Below, piece by piece: positions 1 through 7,400 of a stretch of 64,000 bases of DNA. The stretch's first letter is position 1. Each line of letters opens with the position of its first letter. The notes beneath the pieces were generated by a model. It saw only the letters and a program-made list of their open reading frames with translations, ran no database searches and was not told the origin of the DNA. This stretch comes from JAFGPL01 sp963781805. Its GTDB lineage: Bacteria > Bacteroidota > Bacteroidia > Bacteroidales > UBA10428. The DNA lies in assembly GCA_963781805.1 (NCBI GenBank), contig CAWAHF010000004.1:4650001-4714000 (forward strand), read 5' to 3'. Position numbers and translations under genes: made by a program.

Positions 1-327
1 TTTTTCAAACTTGTCTTCATCAAGATCAATCATGGAAATGGCAAGACTTTCTACCTGACTTTCCACGTCAGACATGTTTTGCTGCAAATGATTTATTTTT
101 TCATTAACCTCATCACTGGAAAGCTTTGCGATTTTTGAAATTTTTAAACCATGCCGGTTAAGAAAGGAAATATTCAGAAGATGTTTCAAATCCACGTCGC
201 AGTATGTTCTGATGTTCGTTGAGGTTCGCTGGGGCTCAATAAGACCATACCGCTTTTCCCAGATTCTGATAGTATGTGCCTTTATACCAGATAATTTTTC
301 CAGATCTTTTATAGTATATGTTGCCAT
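1..327 (-). CDS. MerR-family transcriptional regulator (partial, C-terminus outside window)
   Basis: The reading frame starts at ATG 327..325 and runs open to the window edge, giving 109 residues. Residues about 3-40 form a winged-helix MerR DNA-binding domain: YTIKDLEKLSG, then HTIRIWEKRYGL and a basic wing with IRTY. MerR proteins of this type bind promoter DNA as dimers through a coiled coil; a helical stretch follows the HTH here. In Bacteroidota many such proteins carry a C-terminal cobalamin-binding domain, but that part is not visible, so the ligand is unknown. The upstream gap to the O-methyltransferase is short and no operator was identified. Confidence 0.85.
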   Translation of the reverse strand, partial: MATYTIKDLEKLSGIKAHTIRIWEKRYGLIEPQRTSTNIRTYCDVDLKHLLNISFLNRHGLKISKIAKLSSDEVNEKINHLQQNMSDVESQVESLAISMIDLDEDKFEK

Positions 328-457
328 TGATTTGAAACCTTGAACATTGGTAAATTAACAACCTAGTTAAGAATTTGTTTAATCGGGATGAACTTATAAA
401 TTATTTTGCACATTCGGAAATGATGAACCTTTTTATATATTTTTTGCATAAATTTTA

Positions 458-1102
458 TCAGGAAATTTTTCGTGCAAGCATTATTCCGTCTCGTATGGGT
501 ATAATTATATTTTCAAACCGGGAATCATTTTGAATCATTTTGTTGAATTGAATGATACCATTGGTTTCATCCTCTTTTCCTGCTGACTCATCGATCACTT
601 TCCCATCCCATAAAACATTATCTGTTAAGAGTATACCCCCGGTTTTTAGTTTATCGGTTACAAGGTTAAAGTAATCCGGATAACTGGTTTTATCAGCATC
701 CATAAATATAAGATCAAACTGCAGGTTCAACCCAGGGATGATTTGCAATGCATTACCGATATGCAACTCAATCGAATTTTCCAATCCTGCTTTTTTAAAA
801 TATTTTCGGGCAAAATCGGTAATTTCATCATTATATTCAATTGTATGAAGCTTTCCCCCGGGTTTTAAGCCTTTAGCAAGACAGATAGCTGAATATCCGG
901 TAAAGGTGCCAATTTCTAGGATACACTCAGGCTGAATTATTTTACTTATTAATTCCAGGAGCTTTCCCTGGTAGTGGCCGGATATCATTCTTGGATACAG
1001 CACTTTAACATGTGTCTCCCGATAAAGCTCCGACAACAGGGAATCTTCCGGAGTTGTATGCTCCAGGATATAATCCCATAAATTTTGGTCAATATTTAAC
1101 AT
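458..1102 (-). CDS. SAM-dependent O-methyltransferase (catechol O-methyltransferase-like)
   Basis: This 214-residue class I methyltransferase belongs to the Methyltransf_3 / caffeoyl-CoA and catechol O-methyltransferase family. SAM motif I is ILEIGTFTGY at residues 61-70. The segment FMDADKTSYPDYF holds the acidic residues that bind the divalent metal in this family, and TDNVLWDG is another family signature. The length matches the family (about 210-220). The enzyme probably methylates a hydroxyl on a small molecule; the substrate cannot be read from the sequence. It lies 2 bases downstream of the M16 peptidase stop-to-start junction on the same strand, so the two are likely co-transcribed. 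Confidence 0.88.
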   Translation of the reverse strand: MLNIDQNLWDYILEHTTPEDSLLSELYRETHVKVLYPRMISGHYQGKLLELISKIIQPECILEIGTFTGYSAICLAKGLKPGGKLHTIEYNDEITDFARKYFKKAGLENSIELHIGNALQIIPGLNLQFDLIFMDADKTSYPDYFNLVTDKLKTGGILLTDNVLWDGKVIDESAGKEDETNGIIQFNKMIQNDSRFENIIIPIRDGIMLARKIS

Positions 1103-1104
1103 AC

Positions 1105-2325
1105 TCAGATGTAAAAAAGGTAAGAAATTTTTTCAGAATTGAAGATTTCATTTGCCGCTTCCAGTATTTGCTCTGCTGTAACAGATTCTAATTTATCTGT
1201 GACTTCCTTCAGGCTTTCCACCCGATCAAAAAGAATCATACTTTTTCCCATTGAAAACATCAGGTTTTCATTGTTTTCTGATGAGATGGTAAGATGTCCG
1301 ACTAGTTGTTTTTTGGCTTTGGACAACTGTGCGGTACTCAGGGAATTGTGTTTCAATCGTGCTAATTCATGGGATACTATCTTTAAGCATTTATTCAGAT
1401 TCGACTTGTCGGTCCCGAAATAGATATTTACAATTCCTGTATGGCGATATGCATTATAGGAAGAATCCACATTATAGGCATACCCATTCTTTTCCCTGAG
1501 TGAAAGATTCAACCTGGTATTTAAGCCAGGTCCGCCAAGCAGGTTATTTAGCAGGTATAAAGCATACCTTTTTTCATCCTGAATATTGTAGGCAAGATTT
1601 CCAATCACAGAATGTACCTGGTACGTATTTTTCGGTACGCTTTTATAAAAAGGGCTATAGTTATTATGAAAAACTCTTTTCTCTGTATTCATTTTTGATT
1701 GCAGTCTGCCAAAGTATTTTTCCGACAACCTGATGAATTTTTCAAAAGGGATATTTCCGACGGATGAAATTACAAATTCATTGGTATGATAGTTATTATT
1801 CACAAACGTTAGAATATCCTGCCGGCTAAATGATTTAAGGAGTTTTTCATCTCCCAGTATGTTTCGCCCGATAGAGCTTTCGGGGAATGTCAGTTCCTCA
1901 AATTCATCGAATATCAACTCATAAGGAGTATCTTTATACGAATTGATTTCGTCAATGATAACATCCTTTTCTTTTTCAATCTCCTTTTCAGGATATACAG
2001 AATTGATTATAATATCACTTATCAGCTCGAGTGCCCGTTCGTAATGGTCTTTAAAAAATGTTGCATGAACACAGGTCTCTTCCTTGGTTGTATAAGCATT
2101 AATCTCACTTCCCACATCCTCCATCCGGCTAAGAATATGATGCGCTTTTCTTTTGGTTGTCCCTTTAAATAAAAGATGTTCAATCAGATGAGCCATACCA
2201 TGTTCATGAGGTTGTTCATCCTGCGAACCGGTTTCGATAATAACGCCGCAATGAGCAACCACCGAATCAACCCTTTTATGAATCAGGCGGATTCCATTCT
2301 CTAATGTATGCCTTTCAAATTCCAT
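1105..2325 (-). CDS. M16-family zinc metallopeptidase (insulinase-like)
   Basis: The protein has 406 residues and the inverted zinc motif HLIEH at residues 46-50, with a downstream glutamate-rich helix (EKEKDVIIDEI) that supplies the third zinc ligand in this family. The C-terminal half looks like the second M16 domain (LLGGPGLNTRLNLSLREKNGYAYNV, with the R/Y substrate-binding pair). The length is normal for single-subunit bacterial M16B peptidases. No signal peptide is apparent, so a cytoplasmic or membrane-peripheral location is inferred. It is the first gene of a likely two-gene unit with the O-methyltransferase. Confidence 0.9.
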   Translation of the reverse strand: MEFERHTLENGIRLIHKRVDSVVAHCGVIIETGSQDEQPHEHGMAHLIEHLLFKGTTKRKAHHILSRMEDVGSEINAYTTKEETCVHATFFKDHYERALELISDIIINSVYPEKEIEKEKDVIIDEINSYKDTPYELIFDEFEELTFPESSIGRNILGDEKLLKSFSRQDILTFVNNNYHTNEFVISSVGNIPFEKFIRLSEKYFGRLQSKMNTEKRVFHNNYSPFYKSVPKNTYQVHSVIGNLAYNIQDEKRYALYLLNNLLGGPGLNTRLNLSLREKNGYAYNVDSSYNAYRHTGIVNIYFGTDKSNLNKCLKIVSHELARLKHNSLSTAQLSKAKKQLVGHLTISSENNENLMFSMGKSMILFDRVESLKEVTDKLESVTAEQILEAANEIFNSEKISYLFYI

Positions 2326-2535
2326 TTGTTAAAAAGAACACAAAAGTAATAAAAGATTGAATGTGTTTATTTTGTTTAAAATATATTCTATTATTCTAAC
2401 TCAACTAAGAATAATGTCAGAGGAATTTCAACATATAAAAATGCCATAAATGGTCGTTATCACTGGCTATTAGTCAGGTTACCATTATGATTAAAATAAA
2501 TTTTTAAGAATACAGGGCAATTAGAAAAAAATTTA

Positions 2536-2543
2536 TACTTTTG
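2536..2543 (+). promoter_or_regulatory. Bacteroidota -7 promoter element of tRNA-Ser(UGA)
   Basis: TACTTTTG matches the Bacteroidota TAnnTTTG consensus and ends 5 bases before the tRNA. A clear -33 TTTG was not found at the expected spacing. Confidence 0.55.
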
Positions 2544-2548
2544 CGCCC

Positions 2549-2633
2549 GGAGAGATGGCAGAGTGGTCTAATGCGGCGGTCTTGAAAACCGTTGTACCGA
2601 AAGGTACCGGGGGTTCGAATCCCTCTCTCTCCG
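2549..2633 (+). tRNA. tRNA-Ser (anticodon UGA)
   Basis: The acceptor stem GGAGAGA pairs with TCTCTCC. The anticodon loop CTTGAAA gives anticodon TGA. A long variable arm (type II tRNA) and a GGTTCGAATCC T-arm are present. The discriminator is G and the 3' CCA is not encoded. A strong hairpin and a larger nested palindrome follow immediately. Confidence 0.95.
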
Positions 2634-2634
2634 C

Positions 2635-3130
2635 AAAACAAAAAGCCCTGTTGCGATAGCAACGGGGCTTTGACTTTTTGGATCCGTTGAAAATTTATTT
2701 TCATAAGGAGACAAAAAGGCAAAGACCATAGGCGACCGAAGGGAGTCAGGGCTTTTTGTTTTAAGCCCCCCCAAAAAGGGATCACGACCGCAGGGAGTAC
2801 TCCCTTGCCAAGTTCACATGAGCAGTTGCATAAAAAGAAAAAAGAAATGGAGTCAGGGCTTTTTGTTTTAAGCCCCCCCAAAAAGGGATCACGACCGCAG
2901 GGAGTACTCCCTTGCCAAGTTCACATGAGCAGTTGCATAAAAAGAAAAAAGAAATGGAGTCAGGGCTTTTTGTTTTAAGCCCCCCCCCAAAAAGGGATCA
3001 CGACCGCAAGGAGTACTCCCTTGCCAAGTTCACATGAGCAGTTGCGTAAAAAGAAAAATGAAATGGAGTCAGGGCTTTTTGTTTTAAGCCCCCCCAAAAA
3101 GGGATCACGACCGCAGGGAGTACTCCCTTT
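2635..3130. repeat. Nested palindrome and about 107-bp tandem array downstream of tRNA-Ser(UGA)
   Basis: The arm AAAACAAAAAGCCCTG (2635-2650) is the exact reverse complement of CAGGGCTTTTTGTTTT (2747-2762), enclosing the terminator and a decayed inner inverted repeat. From there a unit beginning GTCAGGGC recurs at 2745, 2852, 2959 and 3068 (spacing 107, 107, 109). The 109 spacing comes from two extra Cs in a C-run. Units contain GGGATCACGACCGCAGGGAGTACTCCC. Only the 3' side of the palindrome is amplified. Short reading frames here are translations of the repeat, not genes. Confidence 0.85.
2645..2679 (+). terminator. Intrinsic terminator after tRNA-Ser(UGA)
   Basis: GCCCTGTTGC and GCAACGGGGC form a 10-bp stem with one T-G pair around a GATA loop, followed by TTTGACTTTTT. 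The same hairpin recurs after tRNA-Ser(CGA). Its 5' arm is also the 5' arm of a larger alternative palindrome (2635-2762). Confidence 0.75.
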
Positions 3131-3287
3131 GCTGTCAACTTTAGAAAAAGCTGACTGAAGTCAGCTCATTAAATGTATTGGATATCTAAATTCACCATGC
3201 TGAAGCATGGTGTTATTCTTATTAGATTAACTTCCAACTTTAGCTGGGTGAAATTTAAGGTATACATTACAAATACCAATATTTTCC

Positions 3288-3295
3288 TATTTTTG
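3288..3295 (+). promoter_or_regulatory. -7 promoter element of tRNA-Ser(CGA)
   Basis: TATTTTTG fits the TAnnTTTG consensus and lies 9 bases before the tRNA start. Confidence 0.5.
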
Positions 3296-3304
3296 CATTT
3301 ATAT

Positions 3305-3392
3305 GGAGAGCTGCCGGAGTGGTCGAACGGGGCAGACTCGAAATCTGTTGTGCCGCCTAGCGGCACCGGGGGTTCGAATCCCTCGCTCTCCG
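3305..3392 (+). tRNA. tRNA-Ser (anticodon CGA)
   Basis: Acceptor stem GGAGAGC/GCTCTCC, anticodon loop CTCGAAA (anticodon CGA), long variable arm with GTGCCGC/GCGGCAC, and T-arm GGTTCGAATCC. CCA is not encoded. It is followed by the same terminator-palindrome architecture as the upstream tRNA-Ser. Confidence 0.95.
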
Positions 3393-3393
3393 C

Positions 3394-3861
3394 AAAACAA
3401 AAAGCCCTGTTGCGATAGCAACGGGGCTTTGACTTTTTGGATCCGTTGAAAATTGATTTTCAACGGAGCCAAAAAGTCAAAGACCATAAGCGACCGCAGG
3501 GAGTCAGGGCTTTTTGTTTTAGCTACCCCCAACAAGGGATCACTCCTGAAAGGAGTAATCCCAAATTGATTTTCAACGGAGCCAAAAAGTCAAAGACCAT
3601 AAGCGACCGCAGGGAGTCAGGGCTTTTTGTTTTAGCTACCCCCAACAAGGGATCACTCCTGAAAGGAGTAATCCCAAATTGATTTTCAACGGAGCCAAAA
3701 AGTCAAAGACCATGAGCGACCGCAGGGAGTCAGGGCTTTTTGTTTTAAGCCCCCCCAACAAGGGATCACTCCTGAAAGGAGTAATCCCAAATTGATTTTC
3801 AACGGAGCTAAAAAGTCAAAGACCATAAGCGACCGCAGGGAGTCAGGGCTTTTTGTTTTTA
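3394..3861. repeat. Nested palindrome and 113-bp tandem array downstream of tRNA-Ser(CGA)
   Basis: The outer arms are AAAACAAAAAGCCCTG (3394-3409) and its complement at about 3505-3520. The inner arms at 3428-3482 form a nearly perfect stem of about 27 bp (CTTTGACTTTTTGG..TCCGTTGAAAAT against ATTTTCAACGGA..CCAAAAAGTCAAAG). The segment containing the right inner arm, GACCGCAGGGAGTCAGGGC, and CACTCCTGAAAGGAGT is repeated with GTCAGGGC at 3503, 3616, 3729 and 3842, an exact 113-bp period. Each copy has its own small CTCCTGAAAGGAG hairpin. No coding potential is credible. Confidence 0.88.
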
Positions 3862-4021
3862 GAAACCTCTTTCAGGGATCATGACTTCAGGGAGTATCAA
3901 AACGTAAAGTAACTTACGAACAACGGGAGTATTTTTGCAAAATCAAATCAGGGTTGCAGGTAAGAATCTCAGAGATTTAAATTTCTTCTGCTACCAAAAA
4001 ACACATGGGAATTCTGAATAA

Positions 4022-4402
4022 TTACATACTAAATGAAGCTATATAACCAACATATGTAAACCTGGATCGGGTCAGTGACTCCTCAAAAATATTACCTATA
4101 TCCAGACTGTCTTCATCCTCGATATCATAGTGCCAGTTAAGTGTGATATTCTTAACATGATTATTTGCCTCAAGCACTCTGAACAATTCAAGTAACATCA
4201 CTTTTGAAGCGCTGTTAATATATTCCAGATCAATATTGAAAGTGACATATTCTGCTCTAAATTCTTTAATCCAATCAATAACCGGGGTATATAACCGGAA
4301 AACACTCTCAGGTATTGATTTTCCTTTTATAATAAGATTTCCATCCGGATTAAATACAATTGTCGGGGTTTTGATTGTTCCTTTAATAATAAGGGTTTCC
4401 AT
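4022..4402 (-). CDS. SiaC-family regulatory phosphoprotein (DUF1987)
   Basis: The 126-residue protein matches the DUF1987/SiaC family, small STAS-like proteins regulated by phosphorylation in Ser/Thr kinase-phosphatase signalling modules (SiaABCD in Pseudomonas). Family features are the N-terminal beta strands (TPTIVFNPDGNLIIKGKSIPE), WIKEFRAEYVTFNIDLEYINSAS with the serine/threonine cluster that is the usual phosphosite region, and the following KVMLLELFRVLE helix. It stands alone here: no kinase, phosphatase or diguanylate cyclase gene is adjacent, so its partners must be elsewhere. Confidence 0.8.
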   Translation of the reverse strand: METLIIKGTIKTPTIVFNPDGNLIIKGKSIPESVFRLYTPVIDWIKEFRAEYVTFNIDLEYINSASKVMLLELFRVLEANNHVKNITLNWHYDIEDEDSLDIGNIFEESLTRSRFTYVGYIASFSM

Positions 4403-4614
4403 GAACTTTTTATAATTTATTACGCAAAATTTAATAAATGATTATATGCATTTTCCGAAAATATGTTCTCTGAATTTGATAAACGGAGGCATGTGAATGA
4501 TAAACGAATGAAAAGGTAAGGTTTTATAATTCAATCAAATATTTACTGGTTATGTGATTTGAGATTTATAGACCAAAATTTTTTACACTTTTCTATATTA
4601 TAAAATTTAAACTG

Positions 4615-4650
4615 TTGACATAGGGCTGTCATTTTTGTATCTTACTTTTG
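4615..4650 (+). promoter_or_regulatory. Putative promoter for the GyrI-like gene
   Basis: TTGACA at 4615-4620 and TACTTTTG at 4643-4650 resemble a Bacteroidota -33/-7 pair (TTTG, about 19-22 bases, TAnnTTTG), 38 bases before the ATG at 4689. Confidence 0.45.
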
Positions 4651-4688
4651 AGTTAAATTTAATCAATGTCAACTAAAATCAAATTTTT

Positions 4689-5249
4689 ATGAAAACCAAA
4701 CCTTTAATTTTTAATGTTATTACCTTAATGCTTTTAACAGGCTATATTCATTCAGTTAAAGCACAGGACCAGGCCAATAACTCTAATCAGCTCAACATTG
4801 AGGTTAAACAGATTGATGCTCAAAAAGCACTTGTTATAAGGGCAGATGTGCCAACAAGTGAAGTTGGTCCCAAGATGGGTGAAATCTATGGAATGTTGTT
4901 CGGATATATCGGACAAAATCAGATAGATGCTGTCGGACCTCCATTTGCTGTCTATTATTCTTTTGATCCCCAGGGTAACACTGTTTTTGAAGCAGGAGTT
5001 CCGATAGATACCATTGCACCTGAATATGGTGAGATAAAATATAAAGAATTTGAGGCAATGAAAGTAGCAAGCACCCTATATACAGGACCATATGAAAAAA
5101 TGGAGCCTGTTTATGCAGCAATACAGAAGTATATCAAAGATAATAAGCTAAAAGAAAAAGGAACTTCCTGGGAGGTATATCTGACAGATCCTTCTGAAGC
5201 ACCCGATCCAACTAAATATCAAACTCTTATTTATTATCCAGTTGAATAA
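4689..5249 (+). CDS. Exported GyrI-like / AraC effector-binding-domain protein
   Basis: The protein has 186 residues with an N-terminal signal peptide (MKTKPLIFNVITLMLLTGY, likely cleavage after the alanine of VKAQ). The rest is a GyrI-like (SOUL/AraC effector-binding, GyrI small-molecule-binding) domain: a repeat with KALVIRADVPTSEVGPKMGEIY near residues 46-67 and, later, KVASTLYTGPYEKMEPVYAAI, closed by EVYLTDP and QTLIYYPVE. Family members bind small hydrophobic ligands, and some hydrolyse cyclopropanoid compounds. Export to the periplasm is unusual, because most known members are cytoplasmic regulators. The gene is followed by a good terminator. Confidence 0.8.
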   Translation: MKTKPLIFNVITLMLLTGYIHSVKAQDQANNSNQLNIEVKQIDAQKALVIRADVPTSEVGPKMGEIYGMLFGYIGQNQIDAVGPPFAVYYSFDPQGNTVFEAGVPIDTIAPEYGEIKYKEFEAMKVASTLYTGPYEKMEPVYAAIQKYIKDNKLKEKGTSWEVYLTDPSEAPDPTKYQTLIYYPVE

Positions 5250-5258
5250 AGTTCATAG

Positions 5259-5298
5259 CCGGGGGATAATCTGAATGAATTATTTCCCGGTTTTTTTT
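5259..5298 (+). terminator. Intrinsic terminator after the GyrI-like gene
   Basis: CCGGGGGATAAT and ATTATTTCCCGG form a hairpin with a short loop, followed by an eight-T run. In the opposite direction it lies just beyond the DUF302 stop and could serve both converging genes. Confidence 0.7.
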
Positions 5299-5332
5299 AC
5301 TGGCACCCATATGGAATCATTCTATCCGTTTT

Positions 5333-5722
5333 TTATAAACCAGCTATTACAGTCTCTAACCTTTTTTGAATCTCACCGGCTATACCTTCCAAATCCGGAT
5401 TTTCAACTCCCATCATGGAAGCAACGGGATTGATAGCTGCAACTTCTGTAGTCCCATTATCAAGTTCCTGGACAATGACATTACATGGCAACATTGTTCC
5501 GATTTTGTCTTCAATCTGCAGCGCTTTGTGTGCAAAATTTGGATTGCAGGCGCCAAGTATCCTGTATTTTCTGAAATCAATGTCAAGCTTCTTTTTAAAG
5601 GTTTCCTTAACATCAATTTCGGTGATAATACCAAATCCCTGATTTTTCAATAATTCAGTGACTATGGTTATAGCATCGTCAAATGAAATCCCATCGAGAA
5701 TTTTAGACATATAATATTTCAT
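5333..5722 (-). CDS. DUF302 domain protein
   Basis: The 129-residue protein fits the DUF302 family: a helix with FDDAITIVTELLKNQGFGIITEIDVKETF, then YRILGACNPNFAHKAL, and LPCNVIVQE, the typical core with conserved C and NP residues. Most of the family has no known biochemical function. It is often found near heavy-metal, sulfur or thiol genes. It is the last gene of the minus-strand cluster starting at the ArsM-like gene, 12 bases after the DUF6132 gene, and is probably co-transcribed with it. Confidence 0.8.
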   Translation of the reverse strand: MKYYMSKILDGISFDDAITIVTELLKNQGFGIITEIDVKETFKKKLDIDFRKYRILGACNPNFAHKALQIEDKIGTMLPCNVIVQELDNGTTEVAAINPVASMMGVENPDLEGIAGEIQKRLETVIAGL

Positions 5723-5734
5723 GGCAAATATTAT

Positions 5735-5971
5735 TTAATCTTGTTTTTCGTTCGAAACATTTTTCTTTCTAAGCTTCTTAATATAAGAGAGTAATAAATC
5801 ACCAAACAAATATCCTAGCAAAGCTCCGTAAAGTCCGGTTGAATACCAATGAGAAGTTATAGGACATGTCCCTGATTTGCAACCTACAAAATACCAGTAA
5901 AAATAACCGCCAATGGCACCTGCAAAGGCAAAAATCATATGGATTCCGTATTTTCTAAAAAAGTTATTCAT
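5735..5971 (-). CDS. DUF6132-like small membrane protein
   Basis: The 78-residue protein has two predicted transmembrane helices (IHMIFAFAGAIGGYFYWYFVG and STGLYGALLGYLFGDLLLSYI) separated by GCKSGTCPITS, a two-cysteine motif that recurs in DUF6132-type proteins. The C-terminus is short and basic. Function is unknown. The CxxGxC loop could bind metal or form a disulfide, which is inference. It lies between the thioredoxin-reductase fusion and DUF302 on the same strand; the gap to the fusion gene is 142 bases. Confidence 0.75.
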   Translation of the reverse strand: MNNFFRKYGIHMIFAFAGAIGGYFYWYFVGCKSGTCPITSHWYSTGLYGALLGYLFGDLLLSYIKKLRKKNVSNEKQD

Positions 5972-6113
5972 AAGTTTATTCTGAGTATATCAATTTACGT
6001 ACCAAAACATGTATATATATAAATATATTAAGTATAATACGAATTATGCTGATTATAATACACTTATAAAAATATCATTGACTGCCATAAAGTCATCTAT
6101 GAAGCTGTTTGAC

Positions 6114-7388
6114 TCAGGCAACATCAATTTCTTTGGTTACAGCAATTGCGGCTATTGTGCCATCGGCAACTGCTGTGGTTATCTGCCTGTATTTTTTACT
6201 TACCACATCTCCTACCGCATATACACCCGGTATACTGGTTCGCATATCCTCATCGGTTTTAATATATCCGTAATTATCCAGTTTAAGTCTTTTTGAGAAC
6301 AATTCAATATTTGGTTTCATTCCGACAAATATAAAAACACCATCCGTAAGCAGTTTTTTTCTCTCTTTGGTCGGTAAATATTCTATTTCCACCTCCATTT
6401 TATCGTCGAGCTTTTTAAACGATCTGGGTTCGTTTTCAAATATAAACTCAATGCGCTTATTGGTAAACGCTTTTTCCTGTGCAGTCTTATTTGCCTGCAA
6501 TTTATCAAACTGATGAACTACGGTTACTTTTCGTGCAAATTTCGAAATAAAATCAGCTTCTTCGATGGCTGAATTTCCACCTCCAACCACGATCACTTCC
6601 TTATCGTTGTAATATTTGGCGTCGCAAGTAGCGCAGTAGGATATTCCATTGCCCTTATATTCCTTTTCACCGGGTATTTTCAACAAATTGGGCGATGCTC
6701 CGGTAGCAATAATAATTTTCTTAGCCTTCAGTGTTTCATTTTCATCAATAACTACCTCTTTTTTTTCGAGGTCAACTTTCGTAACATCAACCGCTACTTT
6801 GTATTCAGTACCGCACTTCTTGGTTTGTTCCGACATGTTGTGAGAAAGCAGGTAGCCGGGAACAGGGTCAATAAATCCGGGATAATTTGAAACCTGGTGT
6901 GTTGTGGAAACCTGACCTCCGGGCAATCCGATATCCACCATTACAGTGTCAATACGAGCCTGACACAAGTATAAACCAGCAGCAAGGCCACCTGGTCCTG
7001 CACCAAGAATAACCACATCACATTCTGTAACTATTGGTGCTATTTTTGATTTAATAAGATCAATTTTTTCAACCGGTAACAAATTGGCAAATTCCTGAAT
7101 TAATTCGGAACGTTTGATACCCCCGGAAAGCCTGTTGCCAACTTCATTTCCATTATTGAAAAACAAAACGGTAGGTGAAGACTTTACCCCGAGTTTTTCT
7201 GCAAGTTCCTTGTTTTCCTGCCGGAAGATTTTTAAAAATTTAATCTCTTTTCCAAATAGATCACCAAGAGATTCGAATTTTGGAGCCAGAGCTTCGCATG
7301 GGGGACATTCTGTGGAATAAAAATCCAGAGCCACTTTTCCTCCATGAAGTACTTCCTGATCAAACTCTTTCGAACTAATTTCTTTCAT
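6114..7388 (-). CDS. Thioredoxin-thioredoxin reductase fusion protein
   Basis: The 424-residue flavoprotein has an N-terminal thioredoxin domain (residues about 1-105, active site CPPC at 28-31) joined to a complete thioredoxin reductase. FAD-binding GAGPGG is at 129-134, the redox-active CATC at 252-255, the NADPH-binding GGGNSAIEEA near 269, and the C-terminal FAD motif YAVGDV is present. It should pass electrons from NADPH to a dithiol substrate through the fused thioredoxin. The CPPC site differs from the usual CGPC and suggests a special partner. It is 12 bases downstream of the radical SAM gene and likely supplies reducing power for that locus or for the ArsM-like enzyme. Confidence 0.92.
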   Translation of the reverse strand: MKEISSKEFDQEVLHGGKVALDFYSTECPPCEALAPKFESLGDLFGKEIKFLKIFRQENKELAEKLGVKSSPTVLFFNNGNEVGNRLSGGIKRSELIQEFANLLPVEKIDLIKSKIAPIVTECDVVILGAGPGGLAAGLYLCQARIDTVMVDIGLPGGQVSTTHQVSNYPGFIDPVPGYLLSHNMSEQTKKCGTEYKVAVDVTKVDLEKKEVVIDENETLKAKKIIIATGASPNLLKIPGEKEYKGNGISYCATCDAKYYNDKEVIVVGGGNSAIEEADFISKFARKVTVVHQFDKLQANKTAQEKAFTNKRIEFIFENEPRSFKKLDDKMEVEIEYLPTKERKKLLTDGVFIFVGMKPNIELFSKRLKLDNYGYIKTDEDMRTSIPGVYAVGDVVSKKYRQITTAVADGTIAAIAVTKEIDVA

Positions 7389-7400
7389 AAAATTATTAAA

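Noticed and set aside
2504..2881. Frames over the tRNA-Ser(UGA) gene and its array, and similar ones at 3169-3682
   Set aside because: They overlap the tRNA or the tandem arrays and repeat the same peptide phrases; not genes.
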